Below, in pieces: positions 42,200 through 55,000 of a DNA stretch of 64,000 bases. The notes beneath the pieces are model-generated. The model was not told the origin of the DNA and made no database searches. It saw only the letters and a program-made list of their open reading frames with translations. Made by a program: the position numbers and the translations under genes. How positions within the stretch are numbered: position 1 is the stretch's first letter; each line of letters starts with the position of its first letter. Source of the DNA: Trichoplax adhaerens (taxonomy: Eukaryota > Placozoa > Uniplacotomia > Trichoplacea > Trichoplacidae); contig NW_002060960.1 of the NCBI RefSeq assembly GCF_000150275.1, forward strand, positions 412,189 through 476,188, given 5' to 3'.

Positions 42200-44910
42200 C
42201 GGTCTCGGTGTTACTGTGTACAATAGTCAAAGATTAGCTTGGAAGGAACTATCATTACAATCACTTATTAGGGAAAATTGCAAACTGTAGCACAGATCCA
42301 TTCCGATCCAATTTATTATGCTATCCAGCAAAGTTTGTAACCTTCGCCTAGTTTATACGCAACGTAATAGAGAAAAGGAATTGCAGCGCAATTATGAAGG
42401 ATTTTTCATCTATTTGCCAAGCGGTAACACTGTTTATCTACAGTAATGTGTAACTGGGCTACTCAATCATTTATTTTCTCTCCTCTGAAATGATATGAGG
42501 AATTGGACATATGAGCGATCTCTAATTGCGGCCAGGCAGTATGACTAAGTAACAAACACTTAAGGCCCTGAAAGGCCTTAATCTTCGATTTTCAACCGCG
42601 TACTTCTAGTTTATTTTCCTTCTTCTTCAATATAATCTTTACTATAATTGGCAAAGTCAAACAATTACGATAATAAAATCAAGCTCGTCATTAATTAGTA
42701 ATGATTTTATGATTCTATTTTGTGTAGAAATTGAAATAATATTTCTGAATAAGTGCTGATCGTGTTTGGTAGTAATTCTCCTCTAGAGATTACAATAACC
42801 AATATCGAGGTATTTAATAAAAGTACTGTACTGTAGTGATATATTTCACAATTTAGATGCTAACTAAGACTTAGCTATAATCAAGAACCCCCGTATCCAT
42901 GATAAAAGTGCTCACTATTAGTAATAAAATTTCACTAGGAAAACATAATCAAGGGACAAACTCGTTGAATTAAGATTCTAGCCATCTTTGAAGTAATATA
43001 ATAAATGTCTGACATTGACATTTTGCATGTAAGAGTTAACTATAATATGCAAATTCTATAATATTATAGTCATCCGTTTAATTATTACTCGATTATTCAT
43101 TAACTTTATGGATGTCATCCATCATCTAGCTAGCTTAATTTACAAATTACCTCTAAACTGCCTCAATATAGTTATGAAGCTAATCTGTCCTTATTATAAT
43201 TACTCCTCACAAGTTCGAGTATATTTATCCATTCCGACTCTATTAAATGACAAATAGAAGAACCATAAACAGTATTCGTTAAGATTCAGAAATGATGCCA
43301 GATATATATACAGTTAATAATGTATCAAATGCTGATAACAAAATATCTTTAGAAAAGACTTTTCATAGTTTCGACTTGTTTATTTCTAAGGCAATCTGAA
43401 TTCTTGAATTTTGCTATAGCTATTACAGGCTTTTAGAACTTGAAATTGATTTTTTTACAATGAGTAGCATAGGCTAGTGAGTCTTTTTCGCTTGTAATTA
43501 TGTGTCCAATATTCTTGACTTTACGTAAAATTAACCCTTTTCCATCTATAAAGAATATTATCAAAATTCTAATTAGAATAATAACGTAGTGCGGAGTCAT
43601 ACTAAAAATTATTCTATAAGATTTTTCTGCCACAAATACCGTATCTTTTATTTATTTCATTTCCGCATGGATCACCTTATAAAATCACACTTAAGGCTTT
43701 CTATCCGAGAAAGACGAGTAACCCATGAAAATGAAATCTAATGTTTAATCTTTCAGTAGCAGTCAATAACTTGTTATAATTGTTGCACAGTTTCTCTCCG
43801 TCTAAATATGAATCTCAGGTTTATCAAATGGTAGGACTATGTCTGGCTCAGGGTATCAAATCTTCATAATATCTAAAATGAAGGAGTAGTCGCAAGAATT
43901 CATGCTCCAAAAGTGTTTAATGCTACATTGGGAAATATTCTCTTCTTGAGTATAGCAGAAATGTTGGATTAATAATCAATCGTACACTTAATGCTTGAAA
44001 AGAAACGCTTTTTGTTTTAGTGTCGGACAATTTAATATTTTTAATCTATATTTTGCCCTTTATATTTATCTAATCAATTATAGCCTAAAATCTGGAGTAA
44101 GATGCAGCCAGTACATCTACTGATGACAGCAAATTAAAACCAATTCATGGTATCTATATCACTACAGTAGTTCCATATGAGAATTTTTTACTGCTCATTT
44201 ACTTAAGTTAATAATAAAGTATAAACAATTTTTACAAGTGAATCAGGAGTAAATATTTGTTGTTAATATACAGCGTAGACACTTTTGTTGGATCACAGCC
44301 CTTGCCACCACATATGACGTAAAGTATAAAAAATCTAATAAAATTGCGATACGTGCAACAGCAAGCCTTCAAGTCTCCCTTTTCATCACATAAAGTCAAT
44401 CATTACTGTAACATGCATACTTATGATTTGAGATCATTTTTTAATTGTATCACAGCCTGATGATATTACTAGCATTTGATCCTGATATAACTGAATCAAA
44501 TTAAGACTAAAATCGATTTAAAACCTTCTATTTTCTTGAACGAGAATTTTTCACTTCCAATTTATAATGCAATCCATTTCTTCTTAGTGTTACAGCACGT
44601 AATACATCTCTGCGTTATATTGTATTTACTATCATTAAAATTGACTAATATGGATGATATTTTCGATTAAGAACTTTTACAGTATCCATTTAAAATTGTT
44701 TACAATCTTTAATTAACTTTATATAGAATTTTTTTTACAAAATCTGTTTTTTGATTGCATGTTGACATCGTTGAGGATCCATTAAACTTTTTATCTTCAA
44801 ATAAAATGAAGCTGATACCAATCTAGAAACGAATCACGGGATTAGTACTAACGCAAGCAAGTAAGAAATTCGCATTCGAATCGCAGTCATTTATCTATAG
44901 CAGAAGTAGG
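42200..44910. other. AT-rich region, no gene recognised
   Basis: No coding frame, RNA gene or clear repeat was identified on either strand. The longest frame (43433-43633, minus) lacks any family resemblance. Confidence 0.45.
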
Positions 44911-44912
44911 CA

Positions 44913-45005
44913 ATGGAAAACGCAGGACAAACCATTTCTGGATCGTCATTAGGTAATACTAGTTCAATGTCAAATCATCCTGTTCAGAAGAGGCCCTGCA
45001 AATGA
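44913..45005 (+). CDS. Possible 30-aa ORF or first exon
   Basis: ATG at 44913 opens a 30-codon frame ending TGA at 45005. Its composition (MENAGQTISGSSLGNTSS..) is richer in Gly, Ala, Ser and Gln codons than the AT-rich surroundings. A donor-like GTAATA lies at 44953, after 40 coding bases (phase 1). It could be a 5' exon of the Cys-rich gene downstream, whose exon at 47102 needs a phase-1 partner. There is no signal peptide, though, which argues against that. It could equally be chance. Confidence 0.2.
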   Translation: MENAGQTISGSSLGNTSSMSNHPVQKRPCK

Positions 45006-45099
45006 TAATTTTATTCGTTTTTTGCCGGCGTGGATTCTAAACAGACTAACATTAAAGTGTTTGACGGGATATTGAAGGGAGAATTAATTCGTCACTTTT

Positions 45100-46060
45100 C
45101 TTTTTCCATATATTTAGTTTAAAATTAATTATGAGTTACGTTACAGTCTTCTCGTCTTTTGAGCAATCTTTCATTAAAGTGATTTGGGTCTCACTCTATT
45201 TCAGTAAGAGCGTTAGAAATGAATCTTTAAGTAAAATATTCGTCTAGATATTTCTGCCCTATGTCGTTTATATGATTTTTTTTTATTATTCAATTTATCA
45301 CCTAGATCGGATTAAATCATAATTCCCGAGCTAGAATCACTCCGTTTAGTAATGAACCCTTCAAAGCATTTTCAAATAGTTTTCTACCTTTTTAAATTTC
45401 AATTTGCGGTTCCGCGAAATCATTGAAATTGAATCATTAAATTATAATTATACATCAATTCACTCTCTATAGTACTATTTTTCTTTATTTCACCTAAGAC
45501 GTAATCTTTAACTTAATTTTAAGTGATATGCAGTAATCCCTAGGGGGGCTACTTCGTTAAATAGTGGTCGCTAAAACGCCTTTTAAAAAGTCTTCTAACT
45601 TGGATTAAAAGCATACCGTTTAAAATTTGAAAACAAACAATAATCGTTTATCTACTTCCTCTCCTTAACGTTTCCCAAATGATTGAATTTAACTCTACCT
45701 TTAATGCAAATCATCAGCAGAATTATTACGGCACTCCCTTAAATAATTGGTCGTTAAAATGATTTCCTAACTGGCTTTCCTAATTGTGGATTCTTAGCAT
45801 TTTCGTAACGATATTTAAGATGAATCTTTAAGATAGAGTATCCGTCATTCACTTCTGAACTTTATGTCATACTTTCAATTTAAACGATACTTCAATTAAA
45901 TTGTAACCATCTTCGAGTGGTTTTCTCTAATGATACTCTAGAAAAATCTTTAAGACAGAATGTTCATCAACTAGCTTTTGTACTTTATTTGGTATTTTCA
46001 GCTTAAACAATACTTTCAATATCAACCGTATTCAAGCTGTTCACGCTAGTGATGTAATGT
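45100..46060. repeat. Highly degenerate AT-rich repeats
   Basis: The words GAATCTTTAAG(A/T).AGAAT and TTAAATA.TGGTCG(C/T)TAAAA recur (about 45217, 45822, 45950; 45557 and 45740), each followed by AT-rich text with a similar course. Divergence is too high to define unit length by eye. Confidence 0.35.
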
Positions 46061-46163
46061 TTAAAATCTTATCAGTTTAAGGGATGTTACTTGATTATAA
46101 TCTGAAAGAGCAATAGTAAAAGATTTTATAATGTGGTCATTATGATAATATTCACTATGAAAC

Positions 46164-46400
46164 ATGGATCTTACGTATAATGCAGACGAATACCGAAAAG
46201 AGATTGGGTACTCATCCTTTTTATGCTTCAACGCAATTCCTCTTCTACTCATTTTCTTCTATGTACAAATCTTAATTGCCATAAGGATCATTAAAATACT
46301 AAGCTGCTTTAATAGATTCACGAGTTCTCTATTTTTCAGCCATATTGACTCAAGGCTTCCCGTAATTATTAACAGTGGTCGATATCATTCGCAATGGTAG
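46164..46400 (+). pseudogene. Possible receptor TM5 fragment
   Basis: A 78-codon frame contains a strongly hydrophobic stretch, AIPLLLIFFYVQILIAIRIIK. It resembles the fifth helix of rhodopsin-type receptors followed by a basic loop. No neighbouring helices follow in a joinable frame, and the upstream helices are absent. It may be a receptor remnant or chance. Confidence 0.22.
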
Positions 46401-47101
46401 CGAAGACTACGTAGATTTGTCTGGTTATAACACAGTCTCAATCTCCTAGAATGGTTTTGAGAAGTGAACAATTCTTCTTACTTTCTTTCATGCCGTATAT
46501 GAACTCAAGACTCATAATATGTAATGATCGGAGTTTTAATTCACTTTGGTGGAATAGTATTCTATTGCATGGCTACTATGTACTATCCCGATAATACCGA
46601 AAAGGTTATAGTTTCGACCATACATGTCTAATAGTTAGAGAAAACCTGTAGATACCCCCATTTCTTACTTATCTGTGGTAATATTCTTTTAGTAACTACT
46701 AGATAGTGATTATAGCTCGTAGATTGCTAAGACATACTGTGAATAATTATAAGCAGAAAATTTCAGACGTTACGTACTGTATTAGGTTACGAGTTTTATA
46801 AAATTAGGTCAAGGGAGTGCAGTTACTTTCACCATGTACAGATAACATCCATGAAAAGTAATATCAGCTATGCTCATTATTACGACTTGGCATGATTACA
46901 ACCAAATTAGAATTCCATGATTAGAATAGTATTAAATAATGCTCGATTTTGTGGTAGAGAAATGCGATTCTTCTACTGATGTTGTAATATTATAAGAAAC
47001 AGACTATAACTCAGTTTTCTTATTCAAACTGAAATCTCTAAGTGCTCGTTACAACATTTCGTCAAAATATTGATCAGCTAAATCTTAATAAATTTAATTA
47101 G

Positions 47102-49086
47102 TGATTTGTCCTCCTGGGTACTACCTCCAGTCCGATCAAACTTGCCTGCCTTGTCAAGTTGGTACTTATCAACCTTATGCAAATCAATCCGACTGTTGGC
47201 TATGTCCGTATGGCTTAACTACATCGTCATCAGCATCGGTAGCTGTTGACCAGTGTCAAGGTAAGAATTCTAATAGCATCAATATCATGACATATTGAAA
47301 CTGTTGATAATCCGTCTAGCCATAGCAAATTACAAGTTTAATAACCTTACAGATATAGAACTTACATTTGGATAATCTTTTGCATTTTTTAGTAGCGAAC
47401 AGTTTAATTATCGTCTCCTACGTTTTATTTGCAACCTGTATCTTGATGGCTTTAATATTAGGACTAATACTTTTAATCGAGTGCTTAATACACAGACGGT
47501 AAGTTTTAAGATGATAAATTTATATTTTCATCATAATTTTAAATCATATTGACAATAATTCATATAGTACTTTTAGCTGAGTGCTCAATACACCAACGGA
47601 GGTTTAAAAAAAGATTTCTACGGATTTATATCATTTCTATAATCTTAAATAGTATTTTCATTTCGAAGATCCTCCGCAATCAAGATATAGAAAGCTGATC
47701 ATTTTGCTTGATTACCTCATAAAATTATTCAGATCTCACTTCATATCGATATCAGTGTATATCAGTAGCTAAAGTAAAATATAAAATCAATCTTTCTGTG
47801 TTACTTCATAGCTTGAATTCAATTCTCTAACGTTCAATTAATTCCATATATGGCTAATACAAAGCAACATGTAATAATAACAGCAGGGATAGTCGTCGAT
47901 GCAAGAGTATTTCTTACTACACAATTAATACTAAATCTTTGGCTATCATTACTAAGTAATATCCTATTAACTTACCTTTAATCAATTGATAGCATAACCA
48001 ACATAAACTTTACCACTCCAGGAGTTTTATATAGCATAAACATTTATAATGACAGTTTCTCGATGATACTTGGTATCGTAGGAATTGCTGAATAAATACT
48101 ATAAATACTGTAATTACTCTTTAAAAACTATAGTCATATCCGAAATCTGTCCGAAAAACGTCAAGGCGAATGGAATGTTAAGTCATGTAATGATAAATCA
48201 ATCTATCCAACTCAATTTAATCTTTATCGAAAGCAGTATAGTGAAGACGACGATGATTTGGAGTGGGATATTTTTCAAGTGCCGGGTAAGCCAAATTTTT
48301 CGAGGGTATATTTTTATCTTAATAAATTATTTTCCTTTACCTCTGTAACGGTTTATTTACCTTATCTTACTAGCATGGGAATATAGCGATATTGAGCAGG
48401 TATTAAGCCGTAAAATTAAGGAGAAAAATGAAGCAAAAAAAACATCGCAACAATTACCTGATACTAGAGACTTACATCAAACTAACAAAATGAAATTATC
48501 GCGTTGCCAGGATGACAGTATTCGTGAATTTAATACTAGTAAAATAACTCAGCAAGAAAGACAGCATTCACCCGATAAAAGAAGAACGAGTAAAGTTCCC
48601 TTACCTGATACTGCGTTCGATTTGCCATTCGATAAAGAACTTACCGTTAATCAAGAAAATCAGCAATGTGATTCCAGTTCTTCTACGTTACATCAGCAAA
48701 ATAACCAAGCAGGTCCTAAACAATCAAAAGAATTGATTGACCGAACTCAAACAGAGGGTAATATATTACAGTCTTCTTGGAATACGATTCCGCCTAAGTT
48801 CCCAATTGAGCAACCGTTTGATAGTACTAGACGTAATAGTGACCATGTAAAACAAATAACTCCTCAGCACTCCCGAATTTTCCTTCCGACACCAATTACT
48901 AGAGGTGATTCCTGGTTCGCTTACGAATCAAAAAGAGCATTAGAAGGATTTTACAGGAAAAATGATAGGCCATTAAAGCACCCTGAAATACAAGAAGACA
49001 TAGAAGAAAAACAAGAAAATGAAGAACAGTTTTATCTCGATGACTATCTACAACAGCATGATGACCATGAGGAGAGTAAAGACTAA
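47102..49086 (+). CDS. Single-pass membrane protein with a GCC2/GCC3 Cys-rich repeat (3' exons)
   Basis: Four exons join in phase: 47102-47260, 47393-47498, 48242-48285, 48374-49086 (stop TAA). The first encodes one ephrin-receptor-like GCC2/GCC3 module with the Cys pattern CPPGYY..C..C..GTYQP..C..CP and then TTSSS..C. The second encodes a ~25-residue TM helix (VLFATCILMALILGLILLIE) ending in a basic stop-transfer. The third gives an acidic juxtamembrane stretch (EDDDDLEWD). The last encodes a ~237-aa polar, Gln/Ser/Lys-rich cytoplasmic tail with no recognised domain, ending in an acidic run. GCC2/GCC3 modules are typical of extracellular parts of receptors and polydom-like proteins. The exon at 47102 needs a phase-1 upstream exon, so the signal peptide and any further modules lie upstream and were not found. 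The acceptor at 48242 was chosen because it alone keeps the frame open. Confidence 0.72.
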
Positions 49087-52036
49087 GAAATTCTAAACTA
49101 TCATTTCTATAATATCTTATATCTTTTATCTGTTTCAACCGCAGACACGGCTCTGAAACAGTAATCAGTATACAGTGCTATATCACGTTTATAGCTCGTA
49201 TTATTTCGTCGTTACTCTAGAACTAAATTATTTGCAAATGAACCTGTTGCAAGTGAAAATGCATGCTCTTATAGATACGTCATAATTTCTGTATCAGCTT
49301 TATTGCTTTTTAATCAAAGCTGGATCTTAATAGGCTCAGATGTTGGTATATTTAATGGCTATATCAGTTCCTCTGCTTATCATTTATCATCTAAGACGTA
49401 GAATTGTCTTAATATTGGATTTACCGTCCAATATAAAGCTAGGATGAGATACATGAACACACTTAAGAGTCAGCTATCTACGCTTACTGTTACGTTAAAT
49501 ACAGTATCTAACTGCAGTGTGCACCATTATTTACAATGCTTGCAATTACATTTTGCATATTTGTAAAGCACACAAATAATACTGAGCAAAATATTGATTA
49601 AAGCAATAAAGAAAGCAATCAATACTTCGATTAATTATTCTATTATGCAACTGTTGTTTATTGAATATTTTTGATAGTTGCAGATCATAATTAATAAGAC
49701 ATACAGGACACAATGTAATGTGAGTAAAATTTGATAAATACGTATTTTATTTCATCGATAACGTTATTTACAAATCTCTAAAATTTCTTATTCTTGGAGA
49801 TTAAAAGAGACTAACTTTAATACTATATCTCTTTGAAAGATCTGATTGATAGCGGCAGCAAAAATTTTATATTGGACGTCCTTTTGCATTAGCAAGCTAG
49901 CTCGTCAAAAAAATTCGTATTCTTCAGCTTGGTAATACGTAATTTGGAGGGTAGTCAAAAATGAAATTGAATATGCCCCAACTAAATGTGAACAGTTATG
50001 AAAAAGTTGCCAAGTTCATTTTTATACTTCAAGTACATCAATCATAAGTACAGAACACGCCATAAACATACAAACTTAAAATTCACTTTCAAAAGAGCCG
50101 AAACCTTCATAGAAACTATTTCTAGAAGTACTCAAACTTTCTTCAGTGAGAAAGCCCACAGGTATCACAGCACTCTTTACTGTTATTATGCAATTACATC
50201 CAGATGTTCTACATGTAAAGTGAAAGTCATCTGGAGCTATACCTCATCGCAAAATATATATAGAATTATCAACAGAAAAATATTAAAATACAGTGCCGAT
50301 TAATTAAAATAAGTGTTTCATAACCTACTTTAAATACGATTGAACACAGCGTATGCTTTCAAAGAAGATGTACCCTATTCGTTATTAGCAGTAAACCAGG
50401 AAATAGACCTTTCTACTAATTCTTTGATCAGGTGAAGCGACAGAAAAGAATTAATAACTCTAACCAATAAACCCTCTTCGTTTAAATTTTGAAAATCTGC
50501 ATACGAGTATAATTTTGCTATTCGTCATTACAATGAATTCTTAAGGTTAGGACTTAGATAACTCTCCTAGCACAACATATCCTTATCTTATATGTTCATT
50601 ATAAACTCAGCTATCTATTAACTTGATATAATAACTGTGTTCAAGAAAATTTATAACAAATTCAGGCATGCAGTATACAGTACTTCAGTGATCAAGGAAG
50701 TTAACTCAATTAGTGAAATTATCTATTACATTATCGAGATCGTAAATTTTGATGAATTTGAGGAACACCTTCGAACTCTTTAAGTATAACGATACAATGT
50801 AAGGCTATCAAAAATGATGAAGCGCATAGATAGATTATAGAATCCATACATTTCAAAATCAAACCATATTAGATTTACTAGACCAAAAATTGTTATATTA
50901 ATGTAGTTACTACACTAATTACTTCGGCAATTGCGATATGTAAAAAATATAGCCACTTAGAGAGTAACATAATTTTTAATTAGTAATATTTTAGTTAATA
51001 TTTATAGGGTAATATATCACTTTGGTAAAAACTGTGCTAATTGACTAAATCTCTCTACGGTAATCATAATGGTGGAGTTTATATATTGCACTCTAATAAA
51101 GTAGTTATAAGTGGCAGAATTATTAACCTCCACATAATTCAAGCGGTGGATTTATACCAAACTATCTAATAGTAGCTAATTTTGGCTGTAATATTAGTAG
51201 ACATAGATATCTAATGTTTTATTTTAGATTGTCAGATTACATCATGTTTTTATGAAATGGTTTATTAACAGCACAAGATCTATCATAAACTAATTATTTA
51301 ATTATAATCAATACGACTAGCAAGGTAGATATGAGTAATGTACTACAACTACCTGGTACGATAACATGTAAAAATATTAGTACGGTGCAATGGAATAGGC
51401 TATTTACCGCAGTACAATCGCAATTTGTTTTTCTTACTGTAAGCATTTAGGCTCGATTACTTTATGAGAGAATTAAAATTATTTAATTTACCAATCTATT
51501 TCTATGATAGTTTGTATAATAACATTACAATATGCATTTAGATTGCAATTATAAACCCATGTGTGCCGCCATTACCTAACTTAGTGTATGTGGACTGTAA
51601 AGAAACTCTCAGGATAAATTTTACAACGAAAATCAATCCCTGAAATTTGCAGCTTTTGCATTACAATTAAAGTCTTTACGAAATAATAGCTAACATAACG
51701 AATATAATTCGATGTAGCGCTATCTTTATAAAAGCTGTATTGGACAAGTCTGATTAATATGAATTCTAAAAGGTTATATAAGAGCTATATTGGACTTGTC
51801 CAATTAGTATGAATTCTAAAAGCTTGCTTGATTCAGTTCCCCATTCGTATACAAGTTTTCATACTATAAAATACATAGGTAAGCTATAGCTTAATAATAT
51901 TTAAAATTTTTGCACAGTTATTGTTAAGCAAATTATCAAAATTAGGTAAACTTGTTACTTACCGACATGAAACAATTTCATTTTATTATGCATCGCTATT
52001 TTTATACTATATTGCATAAATAATATCATAACTTAC
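49087..52036. other. AT-rich region; should contain the 3' end of the adhesion GPCR
   Basis: The receptor's last identified tail exon ends in a GT donor at 52037, so at least one further minus-strand exon with the stop must lie below it. I could not pick it out. A 101-codon frame at 49998-50303 (+) has no family resemblance or context. A 45-bp tandem duplication (about 51735-51775 and 51782-51823, with TATTGGAC and TATGAATTCTAAAAG in both) is present. Confidence 0.45.
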
Positions 52037-55000
52037 CTTAGTAATTCTATGATCACTGCTAGAAGAAGCTTTATCTTCTTTTTTAGCAGCTTTTAATAGA
52101 AAATAAAGCACTTATGATTATACTGGGCACTGTGCAGTGTGCATATAGAGATAAGATTAAATTCTTAATACTGTTTGTCTATATAGTATTGCTATCAGTT
52201 AATCTATAAGGATCCTTAGTAAATGACAATCGTTCGAATTTAAAGTTATCGAAACTACTGGTTAGTGTCTATGTATAATTATAATGCTCGTAGCTTATGC
52301 AGACATGACATGTAACTTTAAAATATATTTTGAAAATAACTTAGCAAGTTAGCTTAGTATAAATTGTAAATGCTTATTTTGATAAAACTGTTAGTATACA
52401 GCAGATACATAAGGTAAAATATAAAGTAATTAAAATGCTGCTACTCATTAACAAAAAATTTTGCTAAAACGTACTTACTTTCAAAATTTGGAGTTGTAGA
52501 ATTCTCATTCTTAAGGTATGGTAATCTAGACTTGCACCAATTTATTTCTCCCTATTTTATCGCCATGACATAAAATGTATTAATTCATCTTCGATGTTCG
52601 ATTTTTTAAAGTTATTTACTGTTGATTTTTTTAAATTAAAATGTTTAACGCAATATTGACAAACAACCTAGTAAAATATTATAAAATAGATATTAAAATT
52701 AATTATTTATAAAAATGCTTCATATATTAGTGCAATTATATCCTTATTTATGAGATTTTCCGTAAGCTTCAGACAATACAAACTGCAGTGATTTACTAAG
52801 CTGATAAGAGGATCACTTACCGTTTTAAGACCGTGATAAATTATATTTATACATCCATAGAATGCAAATACATAAAGTCCCTAGTGATATATAACGTTTA
52901 TGAAGTATGTGAGTATTATTATTTAAGTCATAATCAATGTACATTTTCTATTTTCAGCAATTTCATCAAAAAATTACATTTATATTAATTATGCCTAGAT
53001 GAAATAAAATATTTCCATATTTTCGTACTGTAGTAAAAATCGATCTTTAATTTATTTAAAAGCAAAACTGCTCTTGCAGCGGAAGATGCGGGTAGCTACT
53101 TTTTTTACAAGCTATTGATAATATAGAATTTTCATACCTTTATAACGCACACTGCTGCAAAAATATGCTGCAATATTGTATTGTTGAAGGCAATAAATAG
53201 CACAAATAGTGTCCAGCAAATAGCAAGCATTAGCAGAAGAACGGTTGCTTCAGGCAAATATAGTCTATAATTTTGAAATTAGTTTTAATTATAGTCTTTC
53301 GGCAAAGTAGGGTATTAATAATATGCTAAGTTTCAACTTCATAACATATACTTCTTAATGATATGATATTCATCCTCATGGAAAAAGTTGTTCATAATGC
53401 TCAGTTTCCTTGAATTCTTATACCCAAACGAAATTGTGATCGCAGCACCCTGTATATTTCATATTTCGCAGAATAAGTCTCTAGGTTAGATTTACAAAAT
53501 ACACTAAATTGCGTCTAGAAGAAATCATGGCAGATTCGTTTTGATGTAATAATTATAATTACATCAATTTCTACATTGCAGCATATATGGAATTTCATTT
53601 CAACTGTACTAAACAGTGAAATAATCAATTGATTGACATGGTAGTGATTACAATCACTAGTGCTTAAGTACTAATGGTATGAACAGATTCACTATTCTAA
53701 TCTACATCTGCAATACAGTAATTTAAAACATTAAGCTCATATGTATAGAATCCTAATTTGTCAACATATCATGAACAGATACGAAATGTGTGATAATGCG
53801 TCGCATAGAATACGATACTGTATAATAATATAAGATATTACACATATATTTATGAAGAAATTATATTAAGATCTTACATTATAACATAATTAATCCTTAC
53901 CAGTATCATGAGCATTATAGAAATAACGAATATCAAAATTATTGGTGGATTAGTTCTCAGCCAGCACCTATAAATTGTTGATCGTCATAGATATTGTCAA
54001 ACAAAATACAGTTAATTAATATGAATCTTAGTCAACCATTAAGAATTTAAGCCCTTAACATTACGTAAGAGTAACTACAAGCAGAGCTAATGAAACTAAT
54101 ACATACGTCAATGTCATTATTTGCACCGATGTGCAATTTAACTTACGAATTATCTTGTATGTAATTATCAATTCCTGCTATATTGATTGTAACAGCAGCG
54201 GTTACAACCGCAATAGCGATCGCTAAAACTAAAATATAACCAAAACGAATATTTATAGTTCATTATACATATGCACTGGCCATAATAAAAAATTAATAAT
54301 AAATTATTTTTGAGATTTTTTCTTCTCTTAACGTTAATATAGTAATCAGTTTACATAAAAAAATTAGCATGGTATATTTGTATATAGATACTACTTACCA
54401 AAGGTACATAATATGAAATATTTGCAGGCTTTATTTGTATTTGACGCTCTACTTGCAGATTTAAACAAGTAGAAAGTTTGACACAGCATCCAAGCAAAAG
54501 ATGCCAAAAGTACATAGTGTAATACGGTGGCTAATATTACACATTGTAACTGAAATATATTGTAAAATAGAGTATAAGATTGGTAATATAAGAGATTTAA
54601 TCCACTAATTATGAAATACATACGTATTGAATAGAATAGCAGTTAAGAGATTTTATTCCTAGTTACGTGATATCAAACCTTCGATTCAGTTCGCGTTAAT
54701 CCGAAGATGATAATAAGATTAGCAATGAGCAAACAAATGAATATATTGAGGTTGATACTGCTAAATATTTGATGTGTTTGCCTAATTGAATAAAAGAAAT
54801 GAACATTTATTTTGAAAAATTAGCTTCTAGCTGAAGTATTCGCTCTAACCATAAGTTTTTTTCTCTGGATAATTTAATTAAAATATAGTAATTACAGCAT
54901 TAGAAGAACGATACTTAACATCGCTTAAAATTCTTTGTATAACTCAAATACAATATTTCATATAACTATGACTAGTTATAACATAAAAGTGGTGAAAATG

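Noticed and set aside
49998-50303. 101-codon plus-strand frame
   Set aside because: Basic, patternless translation with no context; opposite strand to the receptor gene that likely extends into this area.
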